In this document: positions 46,401 through 55,525 of the stretch, one piece after another
Numbering within the stretch: position 1 is the stretch's first letter
Layout: each line of letters opens with the position of its first letter
NCBI GenBank assembly: GCA_963779055.1
Contig: CAVZWN010000001.1
Location: 310,001 to 374,000 of the forward strand
From: Sulfurimicrobium sp963779055
GTDB lineage: Bacteria; Pseudomonadota; Gammaproteobacteria; Burkholderiales; Sulfuricellaceae
Reading direction: 5' to 3'
DNA length: 64,000 nt
Program-made: the position numbers and the translations under genes
The notes under the pieces: generated by a model
Seen by the model: the letters and a program-made list of their open reading frames with translations, nothing else
Databases searched by the model: none
What the model was told of the DNA's origin: nothing

Positions 46401-47543
46401 ATGTTTGATCGTCCCAGTGGTGCAGATAGCACCGTACTGGTGAGCCTCGATTTTGGCGATACGGATTATGCTGAAAGTCTGGAAGAGCTGAGGCTGCTGG
46501 CAGAAAGTGCGGGTGTCCAGGTTTTGGCGGTCGTCGAAGGGAAGCGCTCGCGGCCGGATGCGGCGCTTTTTGCCGGCAGCGGCAAGGTGGCGGAGGTTGG
46601 CGACGTGCTGCACGAAACCGGCGCTGGCATGGTCATTTTTAATCACGAGCTTTCTGCCGGTCAGCAGCGCAATCTTGAAAAAAACCTGCAAACCCGGGTG
46701 ATTGACCGAACTACGCTCATCCTCGATATTTTTGCCCAGCGCGCGCGCAGCCATGAGGGCAAACTTCAGGTGGAGCTGGCGCAACTGGAACATCTGGCGA
46801 CACGCCTGGTGCGTGGCTGGACCCATCTGGAACGTCAGAAAGGCGGTATCGGTTTGCGTGGGCCAGGCGAAACCCAGCTGGAAACCGACCGGCGCCTGCT
46901 GGGCAAGCGGGTCAAGCTGCTCAAGGAAAAACTGGTCAAGCTCAAGCGTCAGCATCAGGTGCAGCGGCGTGCCAGGGTTCGCGGCAAGGTATTGTCGGTT
47001 TCTCTGGTCGGATATACCAATGCCGGAAAATCCACGGTCTTCAACCGGCTGACGCATGCCAATGCTTATGCGGCTGACCAGCTTTTTGCCACACTCGATA
47101 CCACATCGCGCCGCTTGTATCTGGGCGCTACGGGTGAGGCGGTTCTGTCCGATACGGTGGGTTTCATCAAACATCTTCCCCATACGCTGGTGGAGGCTTT
47201 CCGATCTACCCTGACCGAGGCGGTCGAGGCGGATTTGCTGCTGCATGTGGTGGATAGCGCCAGCCCCAATCGCGAACAGCAGATCAATGAAGTTAATGCC
47301 GTACTCATGGAAATCGGCGCCGACGCGCCACAAATCATGCTGTACAACAAAATTGATCTCAAAGGCCAGGCGCCGGGTGTCGAGCGGGACGAGTATGGTA
47401 GAATTGCCAGCGTTCACGTCAGCGCGCTTACTGGTGAGGGGATGGCCCTGATTCGTGATGCGCTGTCCGAGTTTGGCGAAAATCTTAGTGCCGGGAGTGC
47501 CATGCCCGATCTGGCGGCGACTTCTGACATCGCAACTCACTGA
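46401..47543 (+). CDS. hflX: Ribosome-splitting GTPase HflX
   Basis: 380 residues from the ATG at 46401; a TTG two codons earlier is possible and no clear ribosome site decides it. HflX N-terminal domain, then the linker signature GLRGPGETQLETDRRLL, coiled coil, and a G domain with GYTNAGKSTVFNRLT (G1), DTVGFIKHLPHTL (G3) and NKIDL (G4). It dissociates stalled ribosomes under stress. Confidence 0.96.
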   Translation: MFDRPSGADSTVLVSLDFGDTDYAESLEELRLLAESAGVQVLAVVEGKRSRPDAALFAGSGKVAEVGDVLHETGAGMVIFNHELSAGQQRNLEKNLQTRVIDRTTLILDIFAQRARSHEGKLQVELAQLEHLATRLVRGWTHLERQKGGIGLRGPGETQLETDRRLLGKRVKLLKEKLVKLKRQHQVQRRARVRGKVLSVSLVGYTNAGKSTVFNRLTHANAYAADQLFATLDTTSRRLYLGATGEAVLSDTVGFIKHLPHTLVEAFRSTLTEAVEADLLLHVVDSASPNREQQINEVNAVLMEIGADAPQIMLYNKIDLKGQAPGVERDEYGRIASVHVSALTGEGMALIRDALSEFGENLSAGSAMPDLAATSDIATH

Positions 47544-47582
47544 ATTTGTAATGCTAAATCAATCTTTGGATTAAATTAAACA

Positions 47583-48747
47583 ATGGCTTGGAATGATCCC
47601 GACTGGGGCAAGAAAAATAGTGGTGGCCCGCCTGACCTCGATGAGTTGTGGCGCAAGTTCAACCAGAAACTGAACGCCATGTTTGGTGGCAAAGCGCCAT
47701 CCTCAGGGGGCGGAACTCCGGTGGGGCCAAGAGCTTTTGGCGGCATGGGCTTGATTGCTGCATTGGCGTTTGTGGTCTGGATTGGCAGCGGTTTCTATAT
47801 TGTCAATGCCGGTGAGCGGGGCGTCGTGCTGCGTTTCGGCAAGTTTCTGGAAACGACTCAGTCCGGCCCGCGCTGGCATCTGCCCTATCCCTTCGAAAGC
47901 GTGGAAGTTGTGAATGTGGAGCAGGTGCGCACGGTGGAAGTGGGTTACCGCAACAACGTCAAGAGCAAGGTTCTGAAAGAATCCCTGATGCTGACTGATG
48001 ACGAGAATATTATTGATATCCAGTTTGCCGTGCAGTACATCCTGAAAAGCCCGGAAGAGTTTTCTGTTCAATAATCGTCATCCGGAAGATGCGGTACTCA
48101 ATGCGGCGGAAACCGCGATTCGTGAAATCGTGGGCAAGAACAAGATGAACTTCGTGCTGTATGAGGGACGCGCCGAAGTGGCCGCCCTGGCGGCGAAATT
48201 GATGCAGGAAATTCTTGACCGTTACAAGACGGGTATCAGCATCAGCAAGGTGACGATGCAGAATGCCCAGCCGCCGGAGCAGGTTCAGGCGGCTTTTGAC
48301 GATGCAGTCAAAGCAGGGCAGGACAAAGAACGGCAAAGGAATGAAGGCCAGGCCTATGCCAACGATGTGGTGCCCAAGGCAAGCGGTTCAGCATCGCGTC
48401 TGCTGGAAGAGGCCAATGGTTACAAGCAGCGCGTGATCGCCAGTGCAGAGGGTGATGCCTCACGCTTTAAACAGATCGTGGCTGAGTATAACAAGGCGCC
48501 GGTTGTGACGCGCGATCGCCTGTATCTGGATGCGATGCAGCAGATGCTTTCCAGTACCAGCAAGGTTTTGGTGGACCAGAAAGGCGGCAATAACCTGCTT
48601 TATCTGCCGCTGGATAAACTTATTCAACAGTCCGCATCCGATGTGCCTGTAAGCAAACCAGCAATCCAGCAGGAATCAGCACCGCCCGCCGAGAGTACGG
48701 CGCGCTCGCGTGAAGCTTTCCGCAGCCGCGACCGGGAGACACGTTAA
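47583..48747 (+). CDS. hflK: FtsH protease modulator HflK, with one +1 frameshift
   Basis: SPFH/prohibitin-family membrane protein that with HflC caps FtsH. N-terminal Gly/Pro-rich segment (WNDPDWGKKNSGGPPDLDEL), one membrane helix (about 55-75), then the SPFH domain. The first frame stops at 48074; the rest continues from there in the next frame. An extra T in the T-run 48060-48063 explains it: without it the sequence reads SPEEFLFNNRHPEDAVLNAA and the protein is 387 residues, normal size. No Shine-Dalgarno visible. Likely sequence error. Confidence 0.92.
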
Positions 48748-49630
48748 ATGAAAAAACATCTGAGTAGTCTGTTAACGGGCCTGATGGCACTGCTGGTTCT
48801 TGCCAGCCTCACGGTTTTTACCGTGGACCAGCGCCAGCGGGCGATTGTCTTTCAGCTGGGCGAGATCATTTCTGTTAAACAGGAGCCGGGCCTGTATTTC
48901 AAGATTCCGTTGCTGCAGAACGTACGTTATTTCGATACCCGTCTGCGCACGGTGGATACCTCCGAGCCGGAGCGCTTCCTGACCTCGGAAAAGAAAAACG
49001 TCCTGGTGGATTCCTACGTCAAATGGCGCATCGTGGATGTCGAAGCAGCATTACGTCAGCGTGGGCGGTGATGAAGCACGTGCCCAGACGCGCCTGATGC
49101 AGACGGTCAATGACAGCCTGCGCGCCGAGTTCGGTAAACGCACGGTGCATGAAGTGGTGTCCGGCGAACGCGACAAGATCATGGAAATTCTGCGCCAGAA
49201 AGCGGATCAGGATGCGCGCAAGATTGGCGTGCAGGTCATGGACGTGCGGCTGAAAAGGGTGGATTTGCCGCAGGAAGTGAGCGAGTCAGTGTACCAGCGT
49301 ATGGAAGCCGAGCGTAAGCGTGTTGCCAACGAATTACGTTCCCAGGGTTTTGCCGAGTCAGAAAAAATTCGTGCCGATGCGGATCGTCAGCGCGAAGTCA
49401 TTCTGGCCGAGGCGTATCGTACTGCACAGGAGACCAAGGGTGAAGGGGATGCCAAGGCGTCTGCAATTTATGCCGCGGCTTATGGTCAGAATCCTGAATT
49501 TTATGCCTTCTATCGTAGTCTTGAAGCCTATCGTCAGAGTTTTAAAAACAAAACCGACGTGCTGGTGCTTGAGCCAACTTCTGAATTCTTCAAATACATG
49601 AAATCGTCAGGTGGCAAGGCCGCAAAATAA
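48748..49630 (+). CDS. hflC: FtsH protease modulator HflC, with one +1 frameshift
   Basis: Partner of HflK, 293 residues after correction. Start ATG directly after the hflK stop with GGGAG upstream. N-terminal membrane helix (about 7-27), SPFH domain (VFQLGEIISVKQEPGLYFKI), long helical region rich in Arg/Glu/Ala. The first frame ends at 49071 and the second starts within about 30 bases before it. One extra base in 49042-49045 (GTCGAAGCAG) accounts for it; removal gives a continuous WRIVDV.QHYVSVGGDEARA. Likely sequence error. Confidence 0.92.
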
Positions 49631-49815
49631 TGCAGGTGAATTTGCTGGCAGCCTTTGCCCTGATGCTGATTCTGGAAGGCCTCCTGCCGTTCCTGGCACC
49701 TGCCGCATGGCGTGAAACCTTTCGCAAGATGACCGAACTCTCGGACGGTCAGTTGCGCTTTATCGGCCTGGGTTCGATGCTGGGCGGTTTGTTGGTACTT
49801 TTTCTGGTTAAATGA
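49630..49815 (+). CDS. DUF2065 (YjeT-family) small inner membrane protein
   Basis: 61 residues with two hydrophobic helices (about 3-22 and 44-60) and the family-like centre FLAPAAWRETFRKM. Found between hflC and hisZ/purA in many beta- and gammaproteobacteria. Function unknown. Overlaps hflC stop and the hisZ start. Confidence 0.88.
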   Translation: MQVNLLAAFALMLILEGLLPFLAPAAWRETFRKMTELSDGQLRFIGLGSMLGGLLVLFLVK

Positions 49816-50969
49816 TGGAAACTTGGCTCCTCCCTGAATACATAGAAGATATCCTGCCCCCCGAGGCACGCCGCATTGAAAGCCTGCGTCGCCGCCTGCT
49901 GGATTTGTTTCATGTGCATGGCTATCACCAGGTGATTCCACCCCTGCTGGAATATCTGCCTTCACTTCTGACCGGCACGGGTCACGACATGGATATCAAA
50001 ACCTTCAAGGTGGTCGATCAGCTTTCCGGCCGCATGATGGGCTTGCGTGCGGACATTACGCCTCAGGCGGCCAGGGTGGATGCACATCTGCTCAATCGCC
50101 GTGGCGTGGTCAGGTTGTGTTATGCGGGCAGCGTATTGCATGCCTTGCCTGATGGCATGATGCAGACCCGCGAACCCTTGCAGATTGGCGCAGAACTGTT
50201 TGGCCATGCGGGTCTGGAAAGCGATATCGAAATTCAGCAACTGATGCTGAAGGCGCTCGGGGCGATCGGAGTGAACGGCGTTCATCTCGACCTGGGCCAT
50301 GTCGGCATTTTCCAGGCACTGATGGAGCATGGTTCTGTTTCCGCGGAGCTTGAAGCGGCCCTGTTTCTGGCGCTACAAAACAAGGATGTGCCGACACTGA
50401 CGACACTGGTACAGGTTCTGGATGAGCCGACCCGTAACGCAGTGCTGCAATTGCCGCAGCTTTACGGTGGTGCCGATATTCTGGCCCAGGCGCAACAGCG
50501 CCTGCCGGATTATCCCGAAGTGCGTGCTGCACTAAGGGATTTGAGCGCGATTGCAGCCAGCCTGAATGGAATGGTAGAAAGCGTTGCTTTTGATTTGGCC
50601 GAGTTGCGTGGTTACCATTATCATAGCGGGGTTGTTTTTGCCGCATACCTGCCGAATCAGGCGCATGCCGTTGCCAAGGGCGGGCGTTATGATGAAGTGG
50701 GCAGTGTGTTCGGGCGTGCGCGTCCTGCAACCGGGTTCAGCATGGATCTGAGAGTGCTGTGCGGGGCACTTGGGCCGGCTGCTGCTGCGCCTGCCATACT
50801 CGCGCCCTATGATGACGATGCAGCATTGCTGGAGAAAATCGAGGTCTTGCGTAGCCAGGGTGAAGTCGTACTGGTTGATCTTCCGGGGCATGAGGATTGC
50901 CAGGATGAATTGAACTGTGATCGCAGGCTGGTCAAACAAAATAAACAATGGCAGGTAGAAAAAATCTAG
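49812..50969 (+). CDS. hisZ: ATP phosphoribosyltransferase regulatory subunit HisZ
   Basis: 385 residues. Paralogue of the HisRS catalytic domain lacking full synthetase function; it pairs with short-form HisG to make the first enzyme of histidine synthesis active and feedback-sensitive. ADITPQAARVDAH and LQIGAELFGH match HisRS-like motif 2 surroundings, and GYHYHSGVVFAAY matches the family core. Two adjacent ATG codons at 49812 and 49815; either could start. Confidence 0.95.
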   Translation: MMETWLLPEYIEDILPPEARRIESLRRRLLDLFHVHGYHQVIPPLLEYLPSLLTGTGHDMDIKTFKVVDQLSGRMMGLRADITPQAARVDAHLLNRRGVVRLCYAGSVLHALPDGMMQTREPLQIGAELFGHAGLESDIEIQQLMLKALGAIGVNGVHLDLGHVGIFQALMEHGSVSAELEAALFLALQNKDVPTLTTLVQVLDEPTRNAVLQLPQLYGGADILAQAQQRLPDYPEVRAALRDLSAIAASLNGMVESVAFDLAELRGYHYHSGVVFAAYLPNQAHAVAKGGRYDEVGSVFGRARPATGFSMDLRVLCGALGPAAAAPAILAPYDDDAALLEKIEVLRSQGEVVLVDLPGHEDCQDELNCDRRLVKQNKQWQVEKI

Positions 50970-50986
50970 TTTAGGGGTTGGATAGC

Positions 50987-52297
50987 ATGACAAAGAACGT
51001 AGTGGTAATCGGCACCCAATGGGGGGATGAAGGCAAGGGCAAAATCGTGGACTGGCTCACCGATCATGCTCAGGGCGTAGCGCGCTTCCAGGGCGGGCAC
51101 AATGCCGGCCACACGCTGGTGATCAATGGTGCCAAAACAGTGCTGCATCTGATTCCATCCGGCATCCTGCGTGAAAACGTCGAATGCTACATCGGTAATG
51201 GTGTCGTAGTTTCTCCATGGGCGCTGATGGAGGAAGTTGATATGCTGGAAAAGGCAGGTGTTCCTGTACTCAACCGCCTGAAAATTTCAGAAGCCTGCCC
51301 GGTTATCATGCCGCATCACGTGGCGCTGGATCAGGCGCGTGAAATTGCAAAAGGTGCGAGCAAGATCGGCACCACGGGTCGCGGCATCGGCCCAGCCTAC
51401 GAGGACAAGGTTTCTCGACGCGGCATCCGTATCCAGGATCTGTTCCACCGTGAGCGCCTGGCAGCCAAGCTGGGAGAGATCCTCGATTATCACAACTTCG
51501 TGCTGAAGAATTATTTCAAAGCCGACATCGTGGATTTCCAGAAATCACTGGATGATGTTCTGACCATTGCCGAGCGTATCAAACCGATGGTTGCTGACGT
51601 GCCGCGACTGCTGTTCGAGGCCAACAAGGCAGGTAACAACATATTGTTTGAAGGCGCGCAGGGGGCTTTGCTGGATATCGATCACGGCACCTACCCGTTT
51701 GTGACATCGAGCAACTGCATTGCTTCCAATGCGGCCACCGGCAGTGGTGTAGGCCCGCAGATGTTGCATTATGTGCTGGGCATTACCAAGGCTTACACGA
51801 CGCGTGTCGGCGCCGGGCCATTCCCCACCGAACTGTATGATGCTGTAGACAAGCTTGACCCGAATGGTAAGCACATGGCTGATCGTGGCCACGAATTCGG
51901 TGCTACGACCGGACGTGCGCGTCGCTGTGGCTGGTTCGATGCGGCTGCGCTGAAGCGCTCGATTCAGATTAACGGCGTAACGGGGTTGTGTGTGACCAAA
52001 CTGGACGTGATGGATGGCATGGAAATTGTACGTCTGTGCACTGGTTATAAGCTGGATGGCGGTGTGACCGACATTCTCCCCGTCGGTGCAGAAATTCTGT
52101 CCAAATGCGAGCCAATCTATGAAGATATGCCTGGTTGGCAGGATAGTACGGTTGGTGTGAAGGATTATGACGCGCTACCGGCAAATGCACGCGCCTACCT
52201 CAAACGCATGGAGGCAATTTGCGGCGTGCCGATCGATATCATCTCCACTGGTCCTGACCGGGAAGAGACGATTGTGTTAAGGCATCCGTTTAAGTAA
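50987..52297 (+). CDS. purA: Adenylosuccinate synthetase
   Basis: 436 residues from ATG 50987, preceded by AGGGG; a TTG three codons upstream is less likely. Joins IMP and aspartate with GTP in AMP synthesis. GTQWGDEGKGKIVDWL (P-loop-like), GGHNAGHT, and GTTGRGIGPAYEDK are canonical. Terminated by a strong hairpin right after the stop. Confidence 0.98.
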   Translation: MTKNVVVIGTQWGDEGKGKIVDWLTDHAQGVARFQGGHNAGHTLVINGAKTVLHLIPSGILRENVECYIGNGVVVSPWALMEEVDMLEKAGVPVLNRLKISEACPVIMPHHVALDQAREIAKGASKIGTTGRGIGPAYEDKVSRRGIRIQDLFHRERLAAKLGEILDYHNFVLKNYFKADIVDFQKSLDDVLTIAERIKPMVADVPRLLFEANKAGNNILFEGAQGALLDIDHGTYPFVTSSNCIASNAATGSGVGPQMLHYVLGITKAYTTRVGAGPFPTELYDAVDKLDPNGKHMADRGHEFGATTGRARRCGWFDAAALKRSIQINGVTGLCVTKLDVMDGMEIVRLCTGYKLDGGVTDILPVGAEILSKCEPIYEDMPGWQDSTVGVKDYDALPANARAYLKRMEAICGVPIDIISTGPDREETIVLRHPFK

Positions 52298-52299
52298 AT

Positions 52300-52333
52300 A
52301 AAAAGGGCGGGTTCCGAAGAACCCGCCCTTTTT
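52300..52333. terminator. Intrinsic terminator after purA and the convergent tRNA-Leu
   Basis: 15-bp inverted repeat AAAAAGGGCGGGTTC with loop CGAA, ending in T5 on both strands. It lies 3 bases beyond purA and 5 bases beyond the 3' end of the minus-strand tRNA, so it suits both. Confidence 0.92.
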
Positions 52334-52337
52334 GATT

Positions 52338-52422
52338 TGGTGCCCAGAAGAGGACTCGAACCTCCACACCTTGCGGCACACGGACCTGAACCGTGCGCGT
52401 CTACCAATTCCGCCATCTGGGC
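52338..52422 (-). tRNA. tRNA-Leu (anticodon CAG)
   Basis: 85 bases including an encoded CCA. Acceptor arm GCCCAGA pairs with TCTGGGC; the anticodon arm is CACGG-TTCAGGT-CCGTG, giving anticodon CAG (reads CUG). It has the long variable arm of a class II tRNA (GCCGCAAGGTGT region) and a T arm with GGTTCGAGTCC. A good promoter lies just upstream on the minus strand. Confidence 0.96.
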
Positions 52423-52436
52423 TTCAAGAAACGCGA

Positions 52437-52464
52437 ATTTTATAGGAAACGAAACTTTTGTCAA
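52437..52464 (-). promoter_or_regulatory. Sigma-70 promoter of tRNA-Leu
   Basis: On the minus strand TTGACA (52464-52459), 16-base spacer, TAAAAT (52442-52437), about 15 bases before the tRNA 5' end. The -35 box overlaps the TTG start codon of rnr on the other strand. Confidence 0.75.
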
Positions 52465-54779
52465 ATCAAAATAGCAAGGCCGCCAAAAAAGGTGGCAAAC
52501 CACAAGATCCACATTTCGAGCGCGAAAGCCGGAATTATGAAAAGCCCCTGCCTAGTCGGGAGCTTGTTCTCCAGTTGCTGGAAGAACAGGGCGCCCCGAT
52601 CAGTGATGAAACGCTGATCAAACTGCTCGGGCTGAATGAGGAAGACGCAGAGATTTTCTCCCGCCGTCTCAGGGCAATGGAGCGCGATGGGCAGATCATG
52701 CGCAATCGCAAGAATGCGATCTGTCTGATGGAAAAGCTGGACCTCATCAAGGGTACGGTGCAGGGCCATGCTGACGGCTTCGGCTTTCTGGTACCTGATG
52801 ATAAAAGCCCCGACCTGTTCCTGTCCGGCAAGCAGATGGATAAGGTGCTTCACGGCGATCACGTCATGGCGAGGCAGATTGGAGTGGACCGTCGTGGACG
52901 TCCGGAGGCCAGCATCGTCGAGGTGCTAGAGCACGTCAATACACATCTGGTGGGACGTCTGCACGTCGAGCATGGAATCCTGTTCGTGACCGCAGAAAAC
53001 AAGCGCATCAGCCAGGAAATTCTGATCGAGCCGGGCTCAGATAAGGGCGCACAGCCTGGTCAGGTGGTGATGGTGGAACTGATCGAACAGCCTTCCAAGC
53101 ATAACCGGCCAATCGGCCGGGTCGCAGAAGTATTGGGCAACTATGCCGACCCCGGTATGGAAATCGAGATAGCCCTGCGCAAGCACAACCTGCCTAATGA
53201 ATTCCCGGTGGATGTGGCAGAGGCGGCGAGGAAAATCAAGCCCAAGGTACAGAAGAAGGACCATGAAGGTCGTGAGGATATCCGCGACCTGCCGCTGGTC
53301 ACTATCGATGGTGAGACCGCGCGCGATTTCGACGATGCCGTGTTCTGCAAACCGCTGGGCAAGGGCTGGAAATTGCTCGGCAAGGGCGGCTGGAAGCTGT
53401 ATGTGGCCATTGCCGATGTCAGCCATTACGTCAAACCGGGCGAGCCGCTGGACAAGGAGGCGATCGAGCGTGGCAATTCAGTGTATTTTCCGCGTCGGGT
53501 TATTCCGATGTTACCGGAGGAACTCTCCAACGGGCTGTGCTCGATCAATCCGGATGTGGAACGGCTGTGCATGGTGTGCGAAATGGACATCAACAGCGCT
53601 GGCGTAATGAAAAAATATCGCTTTTATCCGGCAGTTATGAAGTCGCATAAACGTTTCACCTATACGACTGTAGCCGAAATGCTGGCAGACCCAAAAGGCA
53701 AGGCGGCAAAGGAAAACGAGGCACTGCTGCCGCACATTCTGGAGCTGGAAAATCTGTTCCGGGTGCTGGTCAAGGCGCGTGCGAAGCGTGGCGCGATCGA
53801 TTTCGAGACCATAGAAACCCAGATGATCTTCAATGATCAGGGCAAAATTGACCGCATTGTGCCGGTGCACCGCAACGATGCCCATCGGGTGATTGAGGAG
53901 TGCATGCTGGCTGCCAACGTGTGCGCATCCGAATTTCTCAAGCAGCACAAACATCCTGCGCTCTATCGTATCCATGAAGGTCCGACACCGGAAAAACTGG
54001 TCAACCTGCGCGAATTTCTGGCGGATTTCGGTCTGGATCTTGGGGGCGGTGATGATCCGCATGCCAAGGACTATGCCAAGCTGCTGGAGAAAATCAAAAA
54101 TCGGCCAGATGCACAGTTGCTACAGACGGTGATGCTGCGCTCCCTGCGTCAGGCGGTGTATAGCCCAGACAATGTAGGGCATTTCGGCCTGGCTTATGAG
54201 AATTACACGCACTTCACTTCTCCGATCCGCCGCTATCCCGACTTGCTGGTTCACCGTTCCATCAAGGCCGCACTCAAGGGCGAGAAATACAAGCCCGGCA
54301 AGTGGGACGAACTGGGCATGCATTGCTCCATGACCGAGCGCCGTGCCGACGAAGCCACGCGCGATGTGGACAACTGGCTCAAATGCTATTTCATGCAGGA
54401 CAAGGTGGGCGAAGTCTTCACCGGTTCCATCAGTGGCGTGACCGGCTTTGGCGTGTTTGTCGCGCTGGATGACATTTACGCCGAGGGACTGGTGCACGTG
54501 ACTGATCTGGGCGATGAATATTTCCACTTTGATGCCGCCAGGCATCAGATGCTCGGCGAACGCACCGGGAAACGCTATCGTCTGGGTGACCGGCTGCAGG
54601 TGAAGGTAATGCGCGTGGATCTGGAAACCAGCAAGGTTGATTTTGCCCTGGTCAAGGAAGAGCAGCGTTTGCCTGACATGGCCCCGGAAAAATCTCGCCC
54701 CGCCAAGCCACGTTCAGCAAAATCTCCATCTTCCGGAGTACGCCGTCGCAAGCCCAAAGCCAAGGCCGGGCAGGCGTGA
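52458..54779 (+). CDS. rnr: Ribonuclease R
   Basis: 773 residues, 3'-5' exoribonuclease that degrades structured RNA. TTG start with AGGAAAC upstream; no better ATG in frame matches family length. N-terminal winged-helix region (SRELVLQLLEEQGAPISDET), cold-shock domains, RNB catalytic domain with the acidic motif TARDFDDAVF, S1 domain (GSISGVTGFGVFVALDDIYA) and a Lys/Pro/Ser-rich basic tail. Adjacent rlmB overlaps its stop. Confidence 0.96.
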   Translation: MSNQNSKAAKKGGKPQDPHFERESRNYEKPLPSRELVLQLLEEQGAPISDETLIKLLGLNEEDAEIFSRRLRAMERDGQIMRNRKNAICLMEKLDLIKGTVQGHADGFGFLVPDDKSPDLFLSGKQMDKVLHGDHVMARQIGVDRRGRPEASIVEVLEHVNTHLVGRLHVEHGILFVTAENKRISQEILIEPGSDKGAQPGQVVMVELIEQPSKHNRPIGRVAEVLGNYADPGMEIEIALRKHNLPNEFPVDVAEAARKIKPKVQKKDHEGREDIRDLPLVTIDGETARDFDDAVFCKPLGKGWKLLGKGGWKLYVAIADVSHYVKPGEPLDKEAIERGNSVYFPRRVIPMLPEELSNGLCSINPDVERLCMVCEMDINSAGVMKKYRFYPAVMKSHKRFTYTTVAEMLADPKGKAAKENEALLPHILELENLFRVLVKARAKRGAIDFETIETQMIFNDQGKIDRIVPVHRNDAHRVIEECMLAANVCASEFLKQHKHPALYRIHEGPTPEKLVNLREFLADFGLDLGGGDDPHAKDYAKLLEKIKNRPDAQLLQTVMLRSLRQAVYSPDNVGHFGLAYENYTHFTSPIRRYPDLLVHRSIKAALKGEKYKPGKWDELGMHCSMTERRADEATRDVDNWLKCYFMQDKVGEVFTGSISGVTGFGVFVALDDIYAEGLVHVTDLGDEYFHFDAARHQMLGERTGKRYRLGDRLQVKVMRVDLETSKVDFALVKEEQRLPDMAPEKSRPAKPRSAKSPSSGVRRRKPKAKAGQA

Positions 54780-55525
54780 TGTCGCAGTCTGCCCTGATTT
54801 ACGGCTTCCATGCCGTAACCAGCCGTTTGCGTCAGAATGCCGAAGGTGTGCAGGAAATCTATCTCGACCAGGGACGCCATGACCAGCGCAGCCGCGATTT
54901 GCTGCAACTGGCCGATGCCAGAGGCGTGAAAACGGTGCAGGTTGCGCGCCAGCGGCTCGACGGCATGGCCGGTGACAAGCATCAGGGCGTTGTTGCCCGG
55001 GTTTCTGCACTCGTGGCCTTGCCGCATACTCTGGACGGGGTGCTTGAAAGCCTCTCAGAACCAGCCATGCTGCTGGTGCTGGATGGCGTTCAGGACCCGC
55101 ATAACCTGGGGGCCTGCCTGCGCGTGGCCGATGCCATGGGAGCACATGCGGTGATCGCGCCCAAGGATCGTGCCGTGGGGCTGAACCCGACGGTGCGCAA
55201 GGTGGCGTCGGGGGCTGCGGAGACGGTGCCATTTATTACCGTAACCAACCTGTCACGCACCCTGCGTGAATTGCAGGAAATGGGGGTGTGGGTGATTGGC
55301 ACGGCAGGCGAAGCGGATCAGGACTTGTTCTCCATGAAACTTGACGGCCCCGTGGCCTGGGTTCTGGGGGCAGAGGGGGAAGGTTTGCGCCGCCTGACGC
55401 GGGAGAATTGCGACGAACTGGCGCGCATCCCCATGTTTGGCTCGGTGGAAAGCCTCAACGTCTCGGTGGCGGCGGGTATTTGCCTGTTTGAATCGCGACG
55501 CCAGCGGACTGCTTTATCTATTTAG
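54779..55525 (+). CDS. rlmB: 23S rRNA (guanosine-2'-O)-methyltransferase RlmB
   Basis: 248 residues from ATG 54779 (TGATG overlap with rnr; an in-frame GTG one codon earlier is possible). SPOUT-family knot motifs: LDGVQDPHNLGACLRVADA, WVLGAEGEGLRRLT and IPMFGSVESLNVSVAAGICL. N-terminal substrate-binding domain starts YGFHAVTSRLRQ. Methylates G2251. Its stop overlaps the stop of the convergent FimV-like gene. Confidence 0.97.
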   Translation: MSQSALIYGFHAVTSRLRQNAEGVQEIYLDQGRHDQRSRDLLQLADARGVKTVQVARQRLDGMAGDKHQGVVARVSALVALPHTLDGVLESLSEPAMLLVLDGVQDPHNLGACLRVADAMGAHAVIAPKDRAVGLNPTVRKVASGAAETVPFITVTNLSRTLRELQEMGVWVIGTAGEADQDLFSMKLDGPVAWVLGAEGEGLRRLTRENCDELARIPMFGSVESLNVSVAAGICLFESRRQRTALSI

